A stretch of DNA of 64,000 nucleotides, from positions 310,001 through 374,000 of the forward strand of contig JAKZZE010000007.1 of assembly GCA_024220505.1 (NCBI GenBank), given 5' to 3'. The translations under genes were made by a program, and so were the position numbers. How positions within the stretch are numbered: position 1 is the first letter of the stretch; every line of letters begins with the position of its first letter. This document shows positions 34,399 to 46,000 of the stretch, in pieces. Under the pieces are notes generated by a model. It did no database searches, was not told the origin of the DNA, and saw only the letters and a program-made list of their open reading frames with translations. Origin of the DNA: Rhizopus arrhizus (Eukaryota; Mucoromycota; Mucoromycetes; Mucorales; Rhizopodaceae).

Positions 34399-34629
34399 TG
34401 ATTTATCCAAGAATAGAAAGGAACAAGAGAGGACGAGACTCGATAAAGAGATTGCTTTATTTAATAAGAAAATGATACTCTATTTATACTTTTCATACAC
34501 GGATAATATTTCATATCATGGATGAATAATTAATGAGTATGATATAACTGGTGACAAATAGATAAGGGTTACGTGTTCTTCCATTGTTATCTTTGTCATC
34601 ATAAGCATTTATCCATAGAATACTCGTAT
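34399..34629 (-). repeat. Truncated LTR relic of the gypsy family (unit 1)
   Basis: 231 bp match the reverse complement of the 3' part of the gypsy LTR at 46001-46405, starting with TGATTTATCCAAGAATAGAA and ending at ACTCGTAT. The outer end is the LTR terminus and the inner end is broken. A few substitutions from the young LTRs show that it is older. No internal element sequence is attached. Confidence 0.8.
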
Positions 34630-35316
34630 TGAAGTGTTTTAAGTATAAAAAATAGGATAAAGAAGAACTAACGAGACCGAACAATAGTTCTAAAGTCGAA
34701 TACTTTTATTAAAGAAAGATTTCAAGGCTATTTATATTAGTTAAGCAAGACCTGAGATTAGATGACAAAAGATAGTTACGACCTATATGGTTTGACATGT
34801 ATAAGAAGAAAGTTATAAACTGATGTTAATAATCAACTGTTGAGATGAAAGTGAAACTTGGCTGTTTAGTGCAGTGGTAATTATCAGGTTCTATTCTTAT
34901 TCAAACTCATTTGTAAAGATTTAGTCCAGAATGATAAGACTGTATCCTATTGACATGTCAGAACATGACAATTAGACACAGGATTAAAAAGAGGAACATT
35001 TTCTAATTAGTTTCCTTGCATTGAATGCTAATGTAGTTGAAAAATTTGGTTGTTGTGCATTAACAAAAAAAATAGGTTCTTTTAAATATTATTGGAGTGT
35101 ATAAATGTTGATGTAAACAAACCTCAACACTTGAACACGTTTCATTATAATGTAATATATTTAATCTCAGTAGCTCAATCAAAGACAGCTTTCAGTTGGA
35201 CAAATCAAGCTTCCCCTTTTTATTACGACAAACAACAAAACATCAGTGATAACCTTTATTAAATACGAGTATTTAATTTCATTTTTCATTTTCATTTAAT
35301 TATATAAAAAACTAAG

Positions 35317-35444
35317 CCTTGACTTTTTTCGCAAGAAGCCAAGGTAAAACTTGAATGGTTTTTTTCGCAAGAAACCAAGAAAACTTGATATGATTTTTTT
35401 CGCAAGAAATCAAGAAAACTTGTGTTTTTTTCGCAAGAAACATG
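35317..35444. repeat. Array of four related hairpins (unit 1)
   Basis: Four tandem units of about 32 nt share TTTTTCGCAAGAA. Each folds as a stem of T-rich 5' arm and AAGAA-containing 3' arm with loop TCGC. The bases next to the core differ between units, yet keep pairing: CTT/AAG in unit 1, GGT/ACC in unit 2, GAT/ATC in unit 3 and TGT/ACA in unit 4. Linkers contain AAAACTTG. Unit 1 also has an outer CCTTG/CAAGG pair. Not a CRISPR: there are no unique spacers of fixed length. Confidence 0.8.
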
Positions 35445-35479
35445 TAAACATGAAAACTTGAGGGATAAGGAAAAAAAAA

Positions 35480-38422
35480 AAGTGAAAATAAGACGCGTAT
35501 TTATACCTTTTTTCGAAGCTTGTGACTATGGAACTTCTTCATTCTCAGCATTGAGAAATGAAAGAATCATATGTCATTCCAATATTATGAATGGATAAAA
35601 CCGGGTGTATCGTTTTGTTATGATGCTCAGCCAAGAAATAAAAGATTGTAAACAGGTTTCAACCATGTTTACTGTATAACAACAAGCTAGCATATTGACA
35701 TCACTTTTTTAATAAAGAAGCATAGATTTCAATAAAATAAATTTTTCAAGCTTCTTTCAATATTTATAGACATTTATTCTTTGTTCTTTTTCTTTCTTAT
35801 GTTGACCTCTTTTTTATATCTCTTTCATTTTACTCCAAAAATATCTGAAAGGCGTTTAAACAAATCGCAAAGAATTACCATTTCAGGATTTCCGGTACCT
35901 TTTTAAACTCAAAAAATGATTAAAGGAGCACATTTTAACTAAATCCTATGATTCAAACAATAAGCAAAGCATGAACCATTTTGTCTTGAATTTTTATCTC
36001 ACTTTATTGAATAAATTACATTTTCTTTTACTTTTTTTTTTTTTATATATCAAAGAATCTTTAGTCAAGTAATAATAAAAATTAGCGTTATTTCAATAAA
36101 AAAATTTCTTGCATAACAAGAAAGTAAACAAGAGAAGATATGGTCTTGAAAAAAAGTTTGTTTACTAAAAGAAAAACTTATATAAAAAGAAATGAGCATT
36201 TTTAAAAAATCCTATAACTTTTTTCCTTGAAAGTAATATCGATACTCTACAAATCAATTCATTTTGAATAAAGGTTAGATACGAAGAGATAATGAACCAT
36301 GTAACACAAATAAGGTTTTTTTTCATGCAAGAAAAGAAATCCAGCTACAGTCTTTATGATAAAAATCAAGTTCACATTCCATTTATTTGCCCTTTATATT
36401 TTACAATCAAATAAGTACTGCAATTATAGACCATCTAGTCTTTATCATATAGCTTTCAGGCACAAAATTAGCTGTGCATGTAGTGATGGGAAATTTTACT
36501 GAGTTAATATTTGCGGAATTAATTAAAAGGTATTTTAGTAAAATAATTGGCGCATCATATTTTGTTTATGTTTGACGGTTCGTTTTAGTATTTGTGTGAA
36601 AAAAGGATTAAACAATACAGGATGTGAGCAACATGTTCATTTTATCCTCATCTTTATTTTGGATTTTATTTATAAACAAGTAAAAAGTTGATTTATTCTA
36701 TATTTATATGCATGAGAGTAAAAGTGACAAAAAATAGAAAAAAAAGGATTTCAAGTGAGTAAACATATATAACCAATGAAATGGAAGCTTAAGAATGTAA
36801 ATATAGCTTCTATTAACATATTCTCTATTGAAGTGATTTGACAAACATGGTCTTTGTCAGAAATGAATATCAGTCTATACTTCTTAACATCTAAGCATTA
36901 CCTAACGATAATACTTGATATAACTTGTCTTTAGTGTAACTCTTTTTGCATTTCTGCTATACACAAGCTTAGAGTGAATAATCACAATTAAGATTTGTAA
37001 TTAATCTTTATCGAGTTGACAAAGTCTGTTTGTGCAAATGCTTTTATGGAATTTGGAAATTGGCTTTAAGACAATGGTTCAGTAAACTATGTATCTTTTG
37101 TTCATTTTATTTTGTATTTTTAAAAGTGTGAACAATGAAAATTTCCTAAAAAAAGAAATAGACGGACAAAGAAACCTATAAGATGCTTTTCTTTACCATT
37201 ACACCCAATTAGGAAAGACTTGCTCATTTTACTTTTTCGTTACATTGAATTATTTCCTGAATTGTTGATGTAAAGCTTGTTTTAACTTGTTTTTTTTAAA
37301 AAAATAAAAAAATAAAATAAAAACAAAAGTCAAATTTAAATTTATGTAGATGGTCTGTAGTACTCTTGCAAAATATCAAATTGATTGATATAGTAAAGAT
37401 TTGCTCGTTGATTATAGGAATGACATGAAAATTTTTTTTTTTCTCTTTAAATTAAACGCTCTCATTAGAAAGCATTAAGCAAAGAGAGCTTGTATCGTTA
37501 TGTATCATATAACATGGCTTAAAGATTTTATAAGCTAAACTTGATTTTATTGCAAAATGTGATTCTATCAACATTGTGGATCAAATGAGACTACCTTTAA
37601 CTCACTTCAGAAAATGCATTAGCAGAGTTAACAAATAGATTTGCAGCTCAAAAAATTGTACAGGTTACGTTAATACATAAAGACATAAAGACATATACAT
37701 ATTAGATTATTTAGTTGATTAATGGAAATGTTACAGAATAATGTATGCAAGTTAAATATATAAGTGATAAAATAATCTGTTAAATTTACAGCAAGATAGG
37801 TTCATTTGTGTTACAGTTTAATTATATATGAACATAGTTTGTATATTCGTATATTTCAATATTCATATCTACTTTAATACAGAGAAATGCTATGGTATGC
37901 GAACACATTGTGAAATTTTTGTTTTCAAAACGACAGCTCAAGTAAACATCTTGTTGAGAAAAGTATATCTTTCTCTCAATTGTGCATCGTTTCGAACATT
38001 GTTATTCTGGATTAGTCCATTCAATTTTTGCTTATTCAATATATTAGAATATATAAGTATATTATCGGTTTCTTAATTACTATTGCTATTTAAGCTGGAT
38101 ATGGTCATCTTCAATAATAATTGCAAAATTTATATGGCTGTAAGCTTTGAACCTAGGAAGCAACCTTAGATAGCAATAAGGTACACTATAGTATTTATCA
38201 GATAGCCTTTTGTAAAGTCGATTTTACTTATTTTCGACATATATTGCTGCCATTTTATTTTTTTATGATACAATCTTTTTAATTGATTTCTTTGCCTTTT
38301 GTTTAATACCATATCTGAACGAACCTTTAAAACACATTTCGTACATAATAAAACATAATAGGTTACTTAATGTATGTTTTGGTCCTTATATACACATATA
38401 TAAAATTTCTAAAAGTAAAATC
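35480..38422. other. Long AT-rich noncoding block (unit 1)
   Basis: Nearly 3 kb without supported coding. The 82-codon frame at 37828-38076 is kept in both units only because the DNA is duplicated; its composition is that of AT-rich noise. No RNA gene recognised. Confidence 0.5.
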
Positions 38423-38427
38423 GGGGC

Positions 38428-38994
38428 TGTTGTATAATGGTTAATGTAATAAAATAAAAGGTAGAAACAAAGATCAAGAAACAGTTTGAGTACTTTTTGA
38501 GACTGATCTTTATTTCAGTTTAAGTTAAAGTAAAAATTATTCTAATTGAAGGCAGGTATTTATATCTTATTGAGTGAGTGGCTTGATATCTTCTATTGTA
38601 AGCGTTCTTCTAATATTTAGGTACTTTAACAAGTGTCATCTATAATTATGATTATGAAAACTTTTCATTTGTTCTTTTGTATGTCTGTCATAGATTATCT
38701 TTTATTCTGGGAATTCCTCACTGATTTGAATAAGGTTATTTTACGCGTTATTTCAATTATGTGAAAGATTAGCAATATTCCTGATATTGGATTGGATCTT
38801 GTTATTTTAGTTGATACTTCTTCTTATCAAAGAACTCTCATTAATACAAAACATATTCTAAAAGAACATGTTTAATTGGAACTGATTGTATGATCTTATT
38901 TAAATAAACTTATATTTTATTTTATTTAATTATGATCTTGTATTAAGACTTATATTTATGAATGTCAACTACGATCAGTTACTGTTCTACAACA
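38428..38994. mobile_element. Solo LTR with 5-bp target duplication (unit 1)
   Basis: The 567-bp segment begins TGTTGTATAA and ends TTCTACAACA; the ends are 7-bp inverted repeats (TGTTGTA/TACAACA). It is flanked by GGGGC on both sides (38423-38427 and 38995-38999). This is the structure of an LTR left after LTR-LTR recombination. It shares no obvious similarity with the gypsy LTR at 46 kb, so it belongs to another family. Confidence 0.85.
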
Positions 38995-39079
38995 GGGGCG
39001 ACGGTAATGAAAACATAGACGTCTGAAATAACAGTAACTTTATTTTACCAATGTCTCATAGAAATTTGTTCTATTCTTA

Positions 39080-40860
39080 GGCGTAACCATAACTCCTTCC
39101 CTACACTGGCCTTCTTGGATATCAAATCAGCTTATGATCCGGTTGATCGTTCCTACGTTTGGCGTGAATTACAATCCCATCTTTGTCCTGCTTCACTAGG
39201 TATTCTCAAAAGCCTCTTTGACCATGTCCAAATAGAAATTCTACTTGATAATCGTGTATTTTATCGCTTCTCTCCAGTTACTGGTGTACTTCAAGGCTCC
39301 ATCCTTTCACCTTTCTTGTACTCTATATACATTAATCGACTTCCGTCTATCTTAAGGCAACCACTTCTGTTTGATAACTCATTTTCTGGTGACATTGTGT
39401 CCGACCTGACTCCATCTATCAATTGTCTACTCTATGCAGACGATGCTGTCCTTATTGCCAATCCTGAGAACCTCACTTCTTTACTGCACAAATGTGAAGC
39501 TCATAGTTACTCCTTAGGTTATCGATGGAACCCGTTAAAATGTGTCATAGCTGCTCCTACTAGTGATGTTACAACTTACCAATTATATGGTACTACTATC
39601 CCCAAAGAATCTTCTTTCTCATACCTGGGTATACCTATCAAACCTGGTGGACTAATAGACTATCCTGCTATGATCCAACACAATATCAATAAGGCATCTC
39701 TCACAATGAACCAACTTGCTGCTATTGATCTCAATTCTAAAGATTTTCCACCTTTATTAGCATGTCGTTTTTACAGCCAAATGGTCCGTGCTCAATTAGA
39801 TTATGGCCTTGCGATTAGCCCTCTCACAACTAAATTAATCCATCAGCTTGATACTTTCCAAAACCAATGTATTAGACGTATCTTCGGCGGTCATTCTAGG
39901 TCTTCAGTTCAAGTCATGCTTCATTTGGTCAATCTCCCATCGATGCGAACTCTTGTTGCAGTCCTTCAAGCCCAGTATCTTTTTCGTAGTACTCATTTAC
40001 CTGATGATACTCTTCTTGCTCATCTGCTGCCATATATTCAACCTTCAACTAGCCGCTCTCACTGGTACAAACTGGCTAATACTCCAATATGGAAATCTCT
40101 CTGTGGACCAATCCTTGATACTTTAGATAAAAAGAAATTTCTCTCTCTTCGCACCAAATTCTTAGCTGATCAATTTCAAAATCTATGTAATAACTCTGCT
40201 TCCATCCTGTTATCCTCTACTCGCCCTACTATCCAAGTGGATCCTATTCTTTGGTTACCGATGACTTGTTCTGAACGTAGTCGTGTTCTTCGCTGGCGTC
40301 TTGGGTGGCTACCTGGTGGTAAACCTAAATAATGCATCTTCCATCCTTATCATAACTGGAGTCGTCAACATACTTTTGACTGTCTACATGTTCATCATCT
40401 TCTGTACTTGCCTCGCTCAATTGAAGATCCAATCTCTTTCCTTCTTAATTTGCTACCATTACATAAATCTCGTCCTACTGCTTCTCATAGCTGGTTTACT
40501 CTATGGCCTATCCTTTGTACGATTCTCCATGAACTGGATTATTATTTTCATGATGAATGCCCTCCTGCTCCTGTTGATCCTGGTGTCAAGCTGTTGAATT
40601 GGTTACCCAAGTAATAGTGTGAGTCTTTCTGATACTTGATCTGGTTTGTATTAAATTTTTGTTTCTATTTGCTTTTTCTTTCTTCCTCCTCTTATATTTA
40701 TTCATATTTCAAATAATTTGCTCTTTTCTTTTTCCTTTTCTTTCTCTTTTTTCCCTTCTTGTTCCTTAAGAAGGTTTTTTATTCTCTTACATTCATAACT
40801 GGCTAGGGCAACATTGCACACTTCGTTGCTACATGCTCATTGCCGTAAAATTTTAAAAAA
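39080..40860 (+). pseudogene. 5'-truncated LINE reverse transcriptase (family 2, unit 1)
   Basis: Open from about 39080, with the main frame 39115-40332. RT motifs are visible: FLDIKSAYDPVDRSYVW (motif A), GVLQGSILSPFLYSIYINRL (motif B) and CLLYADDAVLIANPE (motif C with the YADD catalytic pair). It then runs to LRWRLGWLPGGKPK and hits TAA at 40330-40332. The same frame continues with CIFHPYHNWSRQHTFDCLHV and SIEDPISFLLNLLP to 40614, so a single nonsense codon breaks the C-terminus. Endonuclease, ORF1 and the RT N-terminus are missing. Confidence 0.85.
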
Positions 40861-41190
40861 TACAAAAAAATAATAAAACTCAGAATTTAATAGTAGTGAA
40901 TTTTAAACAACTAGAAACTTCGACTTTTATGTGCTTTTTATAGACAGCTTTTATTTTTATTAGTGACATGTCTTTGTTAATAATGGGTTAATACATACTT
41001 AAAGGTTGATATTTAATGAATATAGTTTTTTGTCAGTTAACTGTAGTGGAAAACTGGTGAAAGGAAAAGGAGGAAAAAGCTTAGATTCTCATTAAATAGC
41101 CTTTTGCTACTGTCATTTGGAAGCACCAAAATTTGCTCGTACTACATTTTTCCAATTTTTCGCATTTCCAAATCAGTAGCAACCATTTAC

Positions 41191-41703
41191 CCAAGCCATG
41201 TATTTTTCACCCATCAGAAAAGTTTTACATGATCGCATGCCATTTGGTGCGTACATATGCATCGCCGATTACAAATGCCCTTATTCGGACCTGATCCTCT
41301 GTCTTTCTTGCTGAACAAGCTCTCCACAAAACGTCCGAAGCCTCTTTCAACACTGGGTCGACCCGCCTCCACAGCATATTCCGCCTGGACGATTCGGTGG
41401 CCAGCCATCTGCCTTATTCTTTTTGAACTTGATTACCTACACCATGGCAAGCTCCTTCCTGAAACCCCCCCCCTCTTGGTACCAAGCTGGTAACTTGGTT
41501 ATGTAACCCGTAAATCTAATATTTTGTTATATGTCTTCTTTTTCCCTCTTCCCTTTATCATTTTTCCCTTTTGCCTATCAAAAGGTTTTTTAGCACCCCT
41601 CTCCCCATTCAGAACTGACCCGGGCAATATAATACATTAGTATTATGTGCTCAATTAGGTTATTTTTTTAAAAAAAAATTATTATCAATAAAATTCTTTA
41701 ATC
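41191..41703 (+). mobile_element. Severely truncated LINE-2 copy with 15-bp target duplication
   Basis: The 513-bp insert carries only the C-terminal ORF2 words DPLSFLLNKLSTKRP and IRWPAICLILFELDYLHHGK plus a 3' UTR like that at 5063-5285. It is flanked by GTAGCAACCATTTAC at 41176-41190 and again at 41704-41718. It ends in CTTTAATCG with no poly(A) tail. Extreme 5' truncation is typical of target-primed reverse transcription. Confidence 0.85.
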
Positions 41704-41819
41704 GTAGCAACCATTTACAAAACGTGGCATTGTAGAGAATTAGCGAATCAGCACGATGTTCAACTCATGTAATAAATTAATTTTATGAACTTATTAATAA
41801 TCGATTTTTTATGTTTCAG

Positions 41820-42380
41820 CCTTTGCTAAAAAGAGATTAGAATATTCAGAAAATGAAACAGGAATTGGCCGTTTAGATGATGTGCTTGGAACATTTATCA
41901 GATTTATCGGCGTAGATTCCGGTTCTTCCAGAATAGTGGCTACCAACAAAAAAATGATGTCAAGCGTTCTTTTAGAGAGATGGCTTTGAAGAAATAGAGT
42001 AGGTTAATTAAAAGTTTATCCTTCAAGCTGGAAAACTCATAAAACATTTTTATTAAATTAGAGGAAGTACAAAGTAACGAAAATCAAACTAAAGTGCTTT
42101 AGAACGTTGTCTTTGATACTATAAAGGACCCTCCTCAGCAAGATAACTAACAGGAAGTATAATGATGAACAGATAGATCTTTTTATTGATTTACTTGCTA
42201 CAGGATCAGATGTCAAATCCGCCTATACGTCTACAGGCATTAGTCAATCATCTGAATACAAACATAGAAATACTTATAGAGAGAATCCTGAAATGGGTCC
42301 CGTTTGCCATAGTTTTTTATACGAACATTCATTTCTTACAATGTCTCTTCTTCCCCTTCTGGCTCTTCTTCTATAACTTT
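41820..42380 (+). pseudogene. Possible transposase N-terminal relic
   Basis: Broken plus-strand frames contain RLEYSENETGIGRLDDVLGT near 41835 and RKYNDEQIDLFIDLLATGSD near 42150. The latter, with the following VKSAYTSTGIS, has the layout of a helix-turn-helix DNA-binding start found in IS630-like transposases. Stops and shifts are frequent and no DDE part follows. Assignment is weak. Confidence 0.3.
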
Positions 42381-43057
42381 GCACCGCTAGTGAGCCCCAG
42401 CTCGTTGACTAATTCCTCATCGCACTCTATTGACGTGTCCACATCCTCAATCGTGGGTTTATTATACGTTTGTTATCGGCTAACATAAACCTCTTTAAGG
42501 GACATCTCTTTCATCAGTACATCAATAGTCATTTTGTAGCTTGGAAAAATTACGAACTACAGTTTTCCACTTGAGATTGAGACAAATAAAAATGACATTA
42601 AAAGAAAAACTTTAAGAGATGTTGTCTAGCACAAATTGAGTTCTTTTGCAAGGCAACCATCTGAAGATGTCTGCGTGTCTCTGCTCCATCCTTGACAGTC
42701 TTTAGCAGCAACTCTTTTTGGCAAACAGTACTAATTATCGGAATCAATGTACCTGTTATCGTCTAAAGTTAGAAATGAAAACAAATTCTTTAGTGTATTT
42801 TTTACATGCACTTTTGTATTCATGAAAAGAATATTAAGCAAAGTGGAAAAAAAAAAGAAGAAAAAAGTTTATTTGATTCATTTTAGTTGTGGTATATGAG
42901 AATAGATCTTTGGTATAAGAAGGGACATTTGAACTATTTTATTAGTGGCATTGTTATTATTTGTAGTGAAGGGACAATTGATCTTATTTTCATAATAATT
43001 TTTTTTATGAGTTTTTTATTTAAAAAAATTACTAATATTCAATCACGTAAGACAAGT
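42381..43057. other. No gene seen
   Basis: AT-rich spacer downstream of the coiled-coil gene. The 66-codon frame at 42887-43087 overlaps that gene's 3' end on the other strand and is not supported. Confidence 0.45.
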
Positions 43058-43631
43058 TCAAGACTGCTCCAAGAGCGTGAGCTGTAACAACAAATCGATC
43101 TTCTTCCTTTTCATTTGAATCATGCGTTCATCATGTTCAATTTCTCGTTTCTTCTTAGCCAATCTCAATTCATCTTCTTTGACTTCTTTAATTTTTTGTA
43201 ATTCTTGTTCATACAACTCCAACACTGAATATTGCTTATTAGCAGTAGTGGTAATATTGTCAGATGCAGTAATGTTAGTGCAGCGGCACCAAGTAGAAGT
43301 ACGATTCAAAGTAGTTTGAATGGTGTCAGAGTTCTATCCTCAAAATTAGTCAGTGTTCTGTTTATCAATAAATTGCATATCTTACTTACATATTGTGCAG
43401 CAGGTTGATTTTTTATAATACTAATAGGCTTTACGAAGGAGCACTTAATAATTTCCAGAATGTCGTCAGCTGTTTTTCCCTTAATTGTCTTCCCTCCAAG
43501 AAAAACATACAACTCAATATCTAAATGGGGTTTGTACAATTTAGTTAGTACATTGTAAAGGATTTAGTTTTTGTTAGCTAAACATGTATACCTTTCAATT
43601 GTTTACTATTTTCTGATTCTTCTATTGACAT
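43058..43631 (-). CDS. Small coiled-coil protein, 148 aa, unknown
   Basis: Three exons, 43631-43592, 43520-43390 and 43333-43058, total 447 nt. The protein begins MSIEESENSKQLK, then DIELYVFLGGKTIKGKTADD and SFVKPISIIKNQPAAQY. A Thr/Asn linker follows, then a strongly charged coiled coil (YEQELQKIKEVKEDELRLAK, KKREIEHDERMIQMKRKK) and LLLQLTLLEQS. The long charged helix recalls C-terminal oligomerisation helices of MADF/Myb-type proteins linked to DNA transposons, but I see no DNA-binding domain. It is the only full copy in the window, and its 5' part is repeated at 33441-33673 across the duplication edge. Confidence 0.5.
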
Positions 43632-44373
43632 TATTAAAAATAATGATTTTTGTGTATATCTTTTTTTTAAGAAAAAAAAAAAGAATGCGCTGAGTCCACC
43701 TAGGAGTCCACGGACATAATGCAAGCTAGAAGAGAAAAGAATCTCTATTATTTCTACCCAATTCAGCGAATGGGAAAAAGAACCATCATTTGGAAATAAA
43801 GATACCGCCTGTTTAGGAAAGGAGAGTTTTAGGTAAAATGTAATATATCAACAAAGATAAAGAAATACTGTTAGAACTTGGTATCTCTTTATTAAGTTGA
43901 GATTGAGCTATTTGGTACTTCTAATATGAAAACAGTAAGAAGTTAATAGCTAACAACTACTATTTATTAAATAAGAAAAAGAAGAGGAACTAATAATTTA
44001 GAATAAACCCTGGGTTATATTGTCTGACTATTAATTATATAGTCTGACGTAGGCTGGATTGAGATCAATAATAAAATAATAAAGACAACATTAATGACCA
44101 AACACGATAGAGAAAACTATCATTAAGATTAAATAAAATTCTACATGTAAAAAGTGAGAGTATTTATAGACATGATGCGGATAAAGAATTAGGACAGATT
44201 TATAATCAACTTGACAGAATAGATGATTACTATTTCTAATTATTAGTTTAGCCTGTTCCTAGCTTGTATTGTCAATTATGCTATTGGGATGGTTTCAGAT
44301 AACTCTGGACATAGGACTATTTAAGGAGACGGTACGGATGAACATGAAGACCTTTAGTTCCGTGATTGGATAT

Positions 44374-44604
44374 TGATTTATCCAAGAATAGAAAGGAACA
44401 AGAGAGGACGAGACTCGATAAAGAGATTGCTTTATTTAATAAGAAAATGATACTCTATTTATACTTTTCATACACGGATAATATTTCATGTCATGGATGA
44501 ATAATTAATGAGTATGATATAACTGATGACAAATAGATAAGGGTTACGTGTTCTTCCATTGTTATCTTTGTCATCATAAGCATTTATCCATAGAATACTC
44601 GTAT
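44374..44604 (-). repeat. Truncated LTR relic of the gypsy family (unit 2)
   Basis: Duplicate of the relic at 34399-34629 with the same break point, so the truncation predates the tandem duplication. Confidence 0.8.
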
Positions 44605-45291
44605 TGAAGTGTTTTAAGTATAAAAAATAGGATAAAGAAGAATTAACGAGACCGAACAATAGTTCTAAAGTCGAATACTTTTATTAAAGAAAGATTTCAA
44701 GGCTATTTATATTAGTTAAGCAAGACCTGAGATTAGATGACAAAAGATAGTTACGACCTATATGGTTTGACATGTATAAGAAGAAAGTTATAAACTGATG
44801 TTAATAATCAACTGTTGAGATGAAAGTGAAACTTGGCTGTTTAGTGCAGTGGTAATTATCAGGTTCTATTCTTATTCAAACTCATTTGTAAAGATTTAGT
44901 CCAGAATGATAAGACTGTATCCTATTGACATGTCAGAACATGACAATTAGACACAGGATTAAAAAGAGGAACATTTTCTAATTAGTTTCCTTGCATTGAA
45001 TGCTAATGTAGTTGAAAAATTTGGTTGTTGTGCATTAACAAAAAAAATAGGTTCTTTTAAATATTATTGGAGTGTATAAATGTTGATGTAAACAAACCTC
45101 AACACTTGAACACGTTTCATTATAATGTAATATATTTAATCTCAGTAGCTCAATCAAAGACAGCTTTCAGTTGGACAAATCAAGCTTCCCCTTTTTATTA
45201 CGACAAACAACAAAACATCAGTGATAACCTTTATTAAATACGAGTATTTAATTTCATTTTTCATTTTCATTTAATTATATAAAAAACTAAG

Positions 45292-45419
45292 CCTTGACTT
45301 TTTTCGCAAGAAGCCAAGGTAAAACTTGAATGGTTTTTTTCGCAAGAAACCAAGAAAACTTGATATGATTTTTTTCGCAAGAAATCAAGAAAACTTGTGT
45401 TTTTTTCGCAAGAAACATG
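45292..45419. repeat. Array of four related hairpins (unit 2)
   Basis: Identical in all bases I compared to the array at 35317-35444. The LINE insertion point (45433-45446) lies only 14 nt beyond its end. Confidence 0.8.
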
Positions 45420-45432
45420 TAAACATGAAAAC

Positions 45433-45446
45433 TTGAGGGATAAGGA
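45433..45446. repeat. Left target-site duplication of LINE-1
   Basis: TTGAGGGATAAGGA here and again at 58272-58285. Unit 1 (35458-35471) has the uninterrupted site, which confirms the insertion point. Confidence 0.88.
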
Positions 45447-45562
45447 TTTTTTTTTTTTTAGGGCAGATTTTATTAAAATTATGAAAATAAAACGCTATAT
45501 TTATAGTCAAAAAGATGTCTAGGTGACAGTCGCCATCTGAGGGATCTTCCGACTTTTACAAA

Positions 45563-46000
45563 TTAATAATACTCTACGGTATTGAGTGAGGTGACATGTT
45601 TCTTAAACAACTTGATAACATCAGGAAGGGCAAAGCGGGAATCCGAGAAAGTCATAGACCAGTGAGAAGACCATATGGCGAGAAGAGTACAAGCAAGGTA
45701 TTGGAAAGAGGAAGTGTGTTTATACATAAATTTGGTTTTTGGGAGCTGAAGAGAGAATAGAGCATGGTGGAGAGCAGGTTGACTGAAGGGAGTATCAAAG
45801 TACGTGTCCCATATGTATTCCCAAACAGGGTGTTTGTGTTGGCACGAGTAGACAAAATGGGTGCAACTTTCAGGAGCTGAAGAGCATAATAGGCAGGCTG
45901 GATCAATAAAAATAGTAGGAAGTGTACGGTGTAAGGTCAGTCGACAAGGGAGCTTGTTATGTAATAAGCGATACCATACATCGCGAGCTTTGAAAGGAAT
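45563..46000 (-). pseudogene. LINE ORF2 C-terminal piece (CCHC/zf-RVT end)
   Basis: Continues ORF2 beyond the gypsy insertion with PFKARDVWYRLLHNKLPCRL, then the zinc-finger-like CLLCSSAPESCTHFVYSCQH. The C..C...H....C pattern is the usual tail of APE-type LINE ORF2 proteins. It ends with TAA at 45563-45565. Removing the gypsy and one GGAAT restores the codon Pro at the joint in frame. Confidence 0.88.
45996..46000. repeat. Target-site duplication of gypsy element (left)
   Basis: GGAAT here and again at 51931-51935, directly next to the LTR ends. Confidence 0.9.

Larger units (their letters stand above)
33441..43400. repeat. Tandem duplication, unit 1 (about 9.96 kb)
   Basis: Sequence from about 33441 to 35460 recurs at about 43401-45446, and 35460 to 41185 recurs at 58272-64000 with a constant offset of 22815. 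The unit order is preserved, and unit 2 differs mainly by the LINE inserted at 45447-58271. Differences seen between copies are few: single bases (36533, 36547, 38313), a 3-nt in-frame indel in the coiled-coil gene and a 14-nt indel near 34340/44300. The edge lies inside exon 2 of the small coiled-coil gene. Confidence 0.88.

Noticed and set aside
35317..35460. Short direct repeats resembling a CRISPR array
   Set aside because: Units are variants of one hairpin without unique spacers, the spacing is irregular, and the context is eukaryotic.
37828..38076. 82-codon ORF present in both duplicated units
   Set aside because: Its conservation is explained by the recent duplication; composition is AT-rich noise and there is no domain.
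38420..38450. tRNA-like start (GGGGCTGTTGTATAATGGTTAATG) resembling an A-box
   Set aside because: No B-box or cloverleaf follows, and the segment is explained as a target duplication plus the start of a solo LTR.
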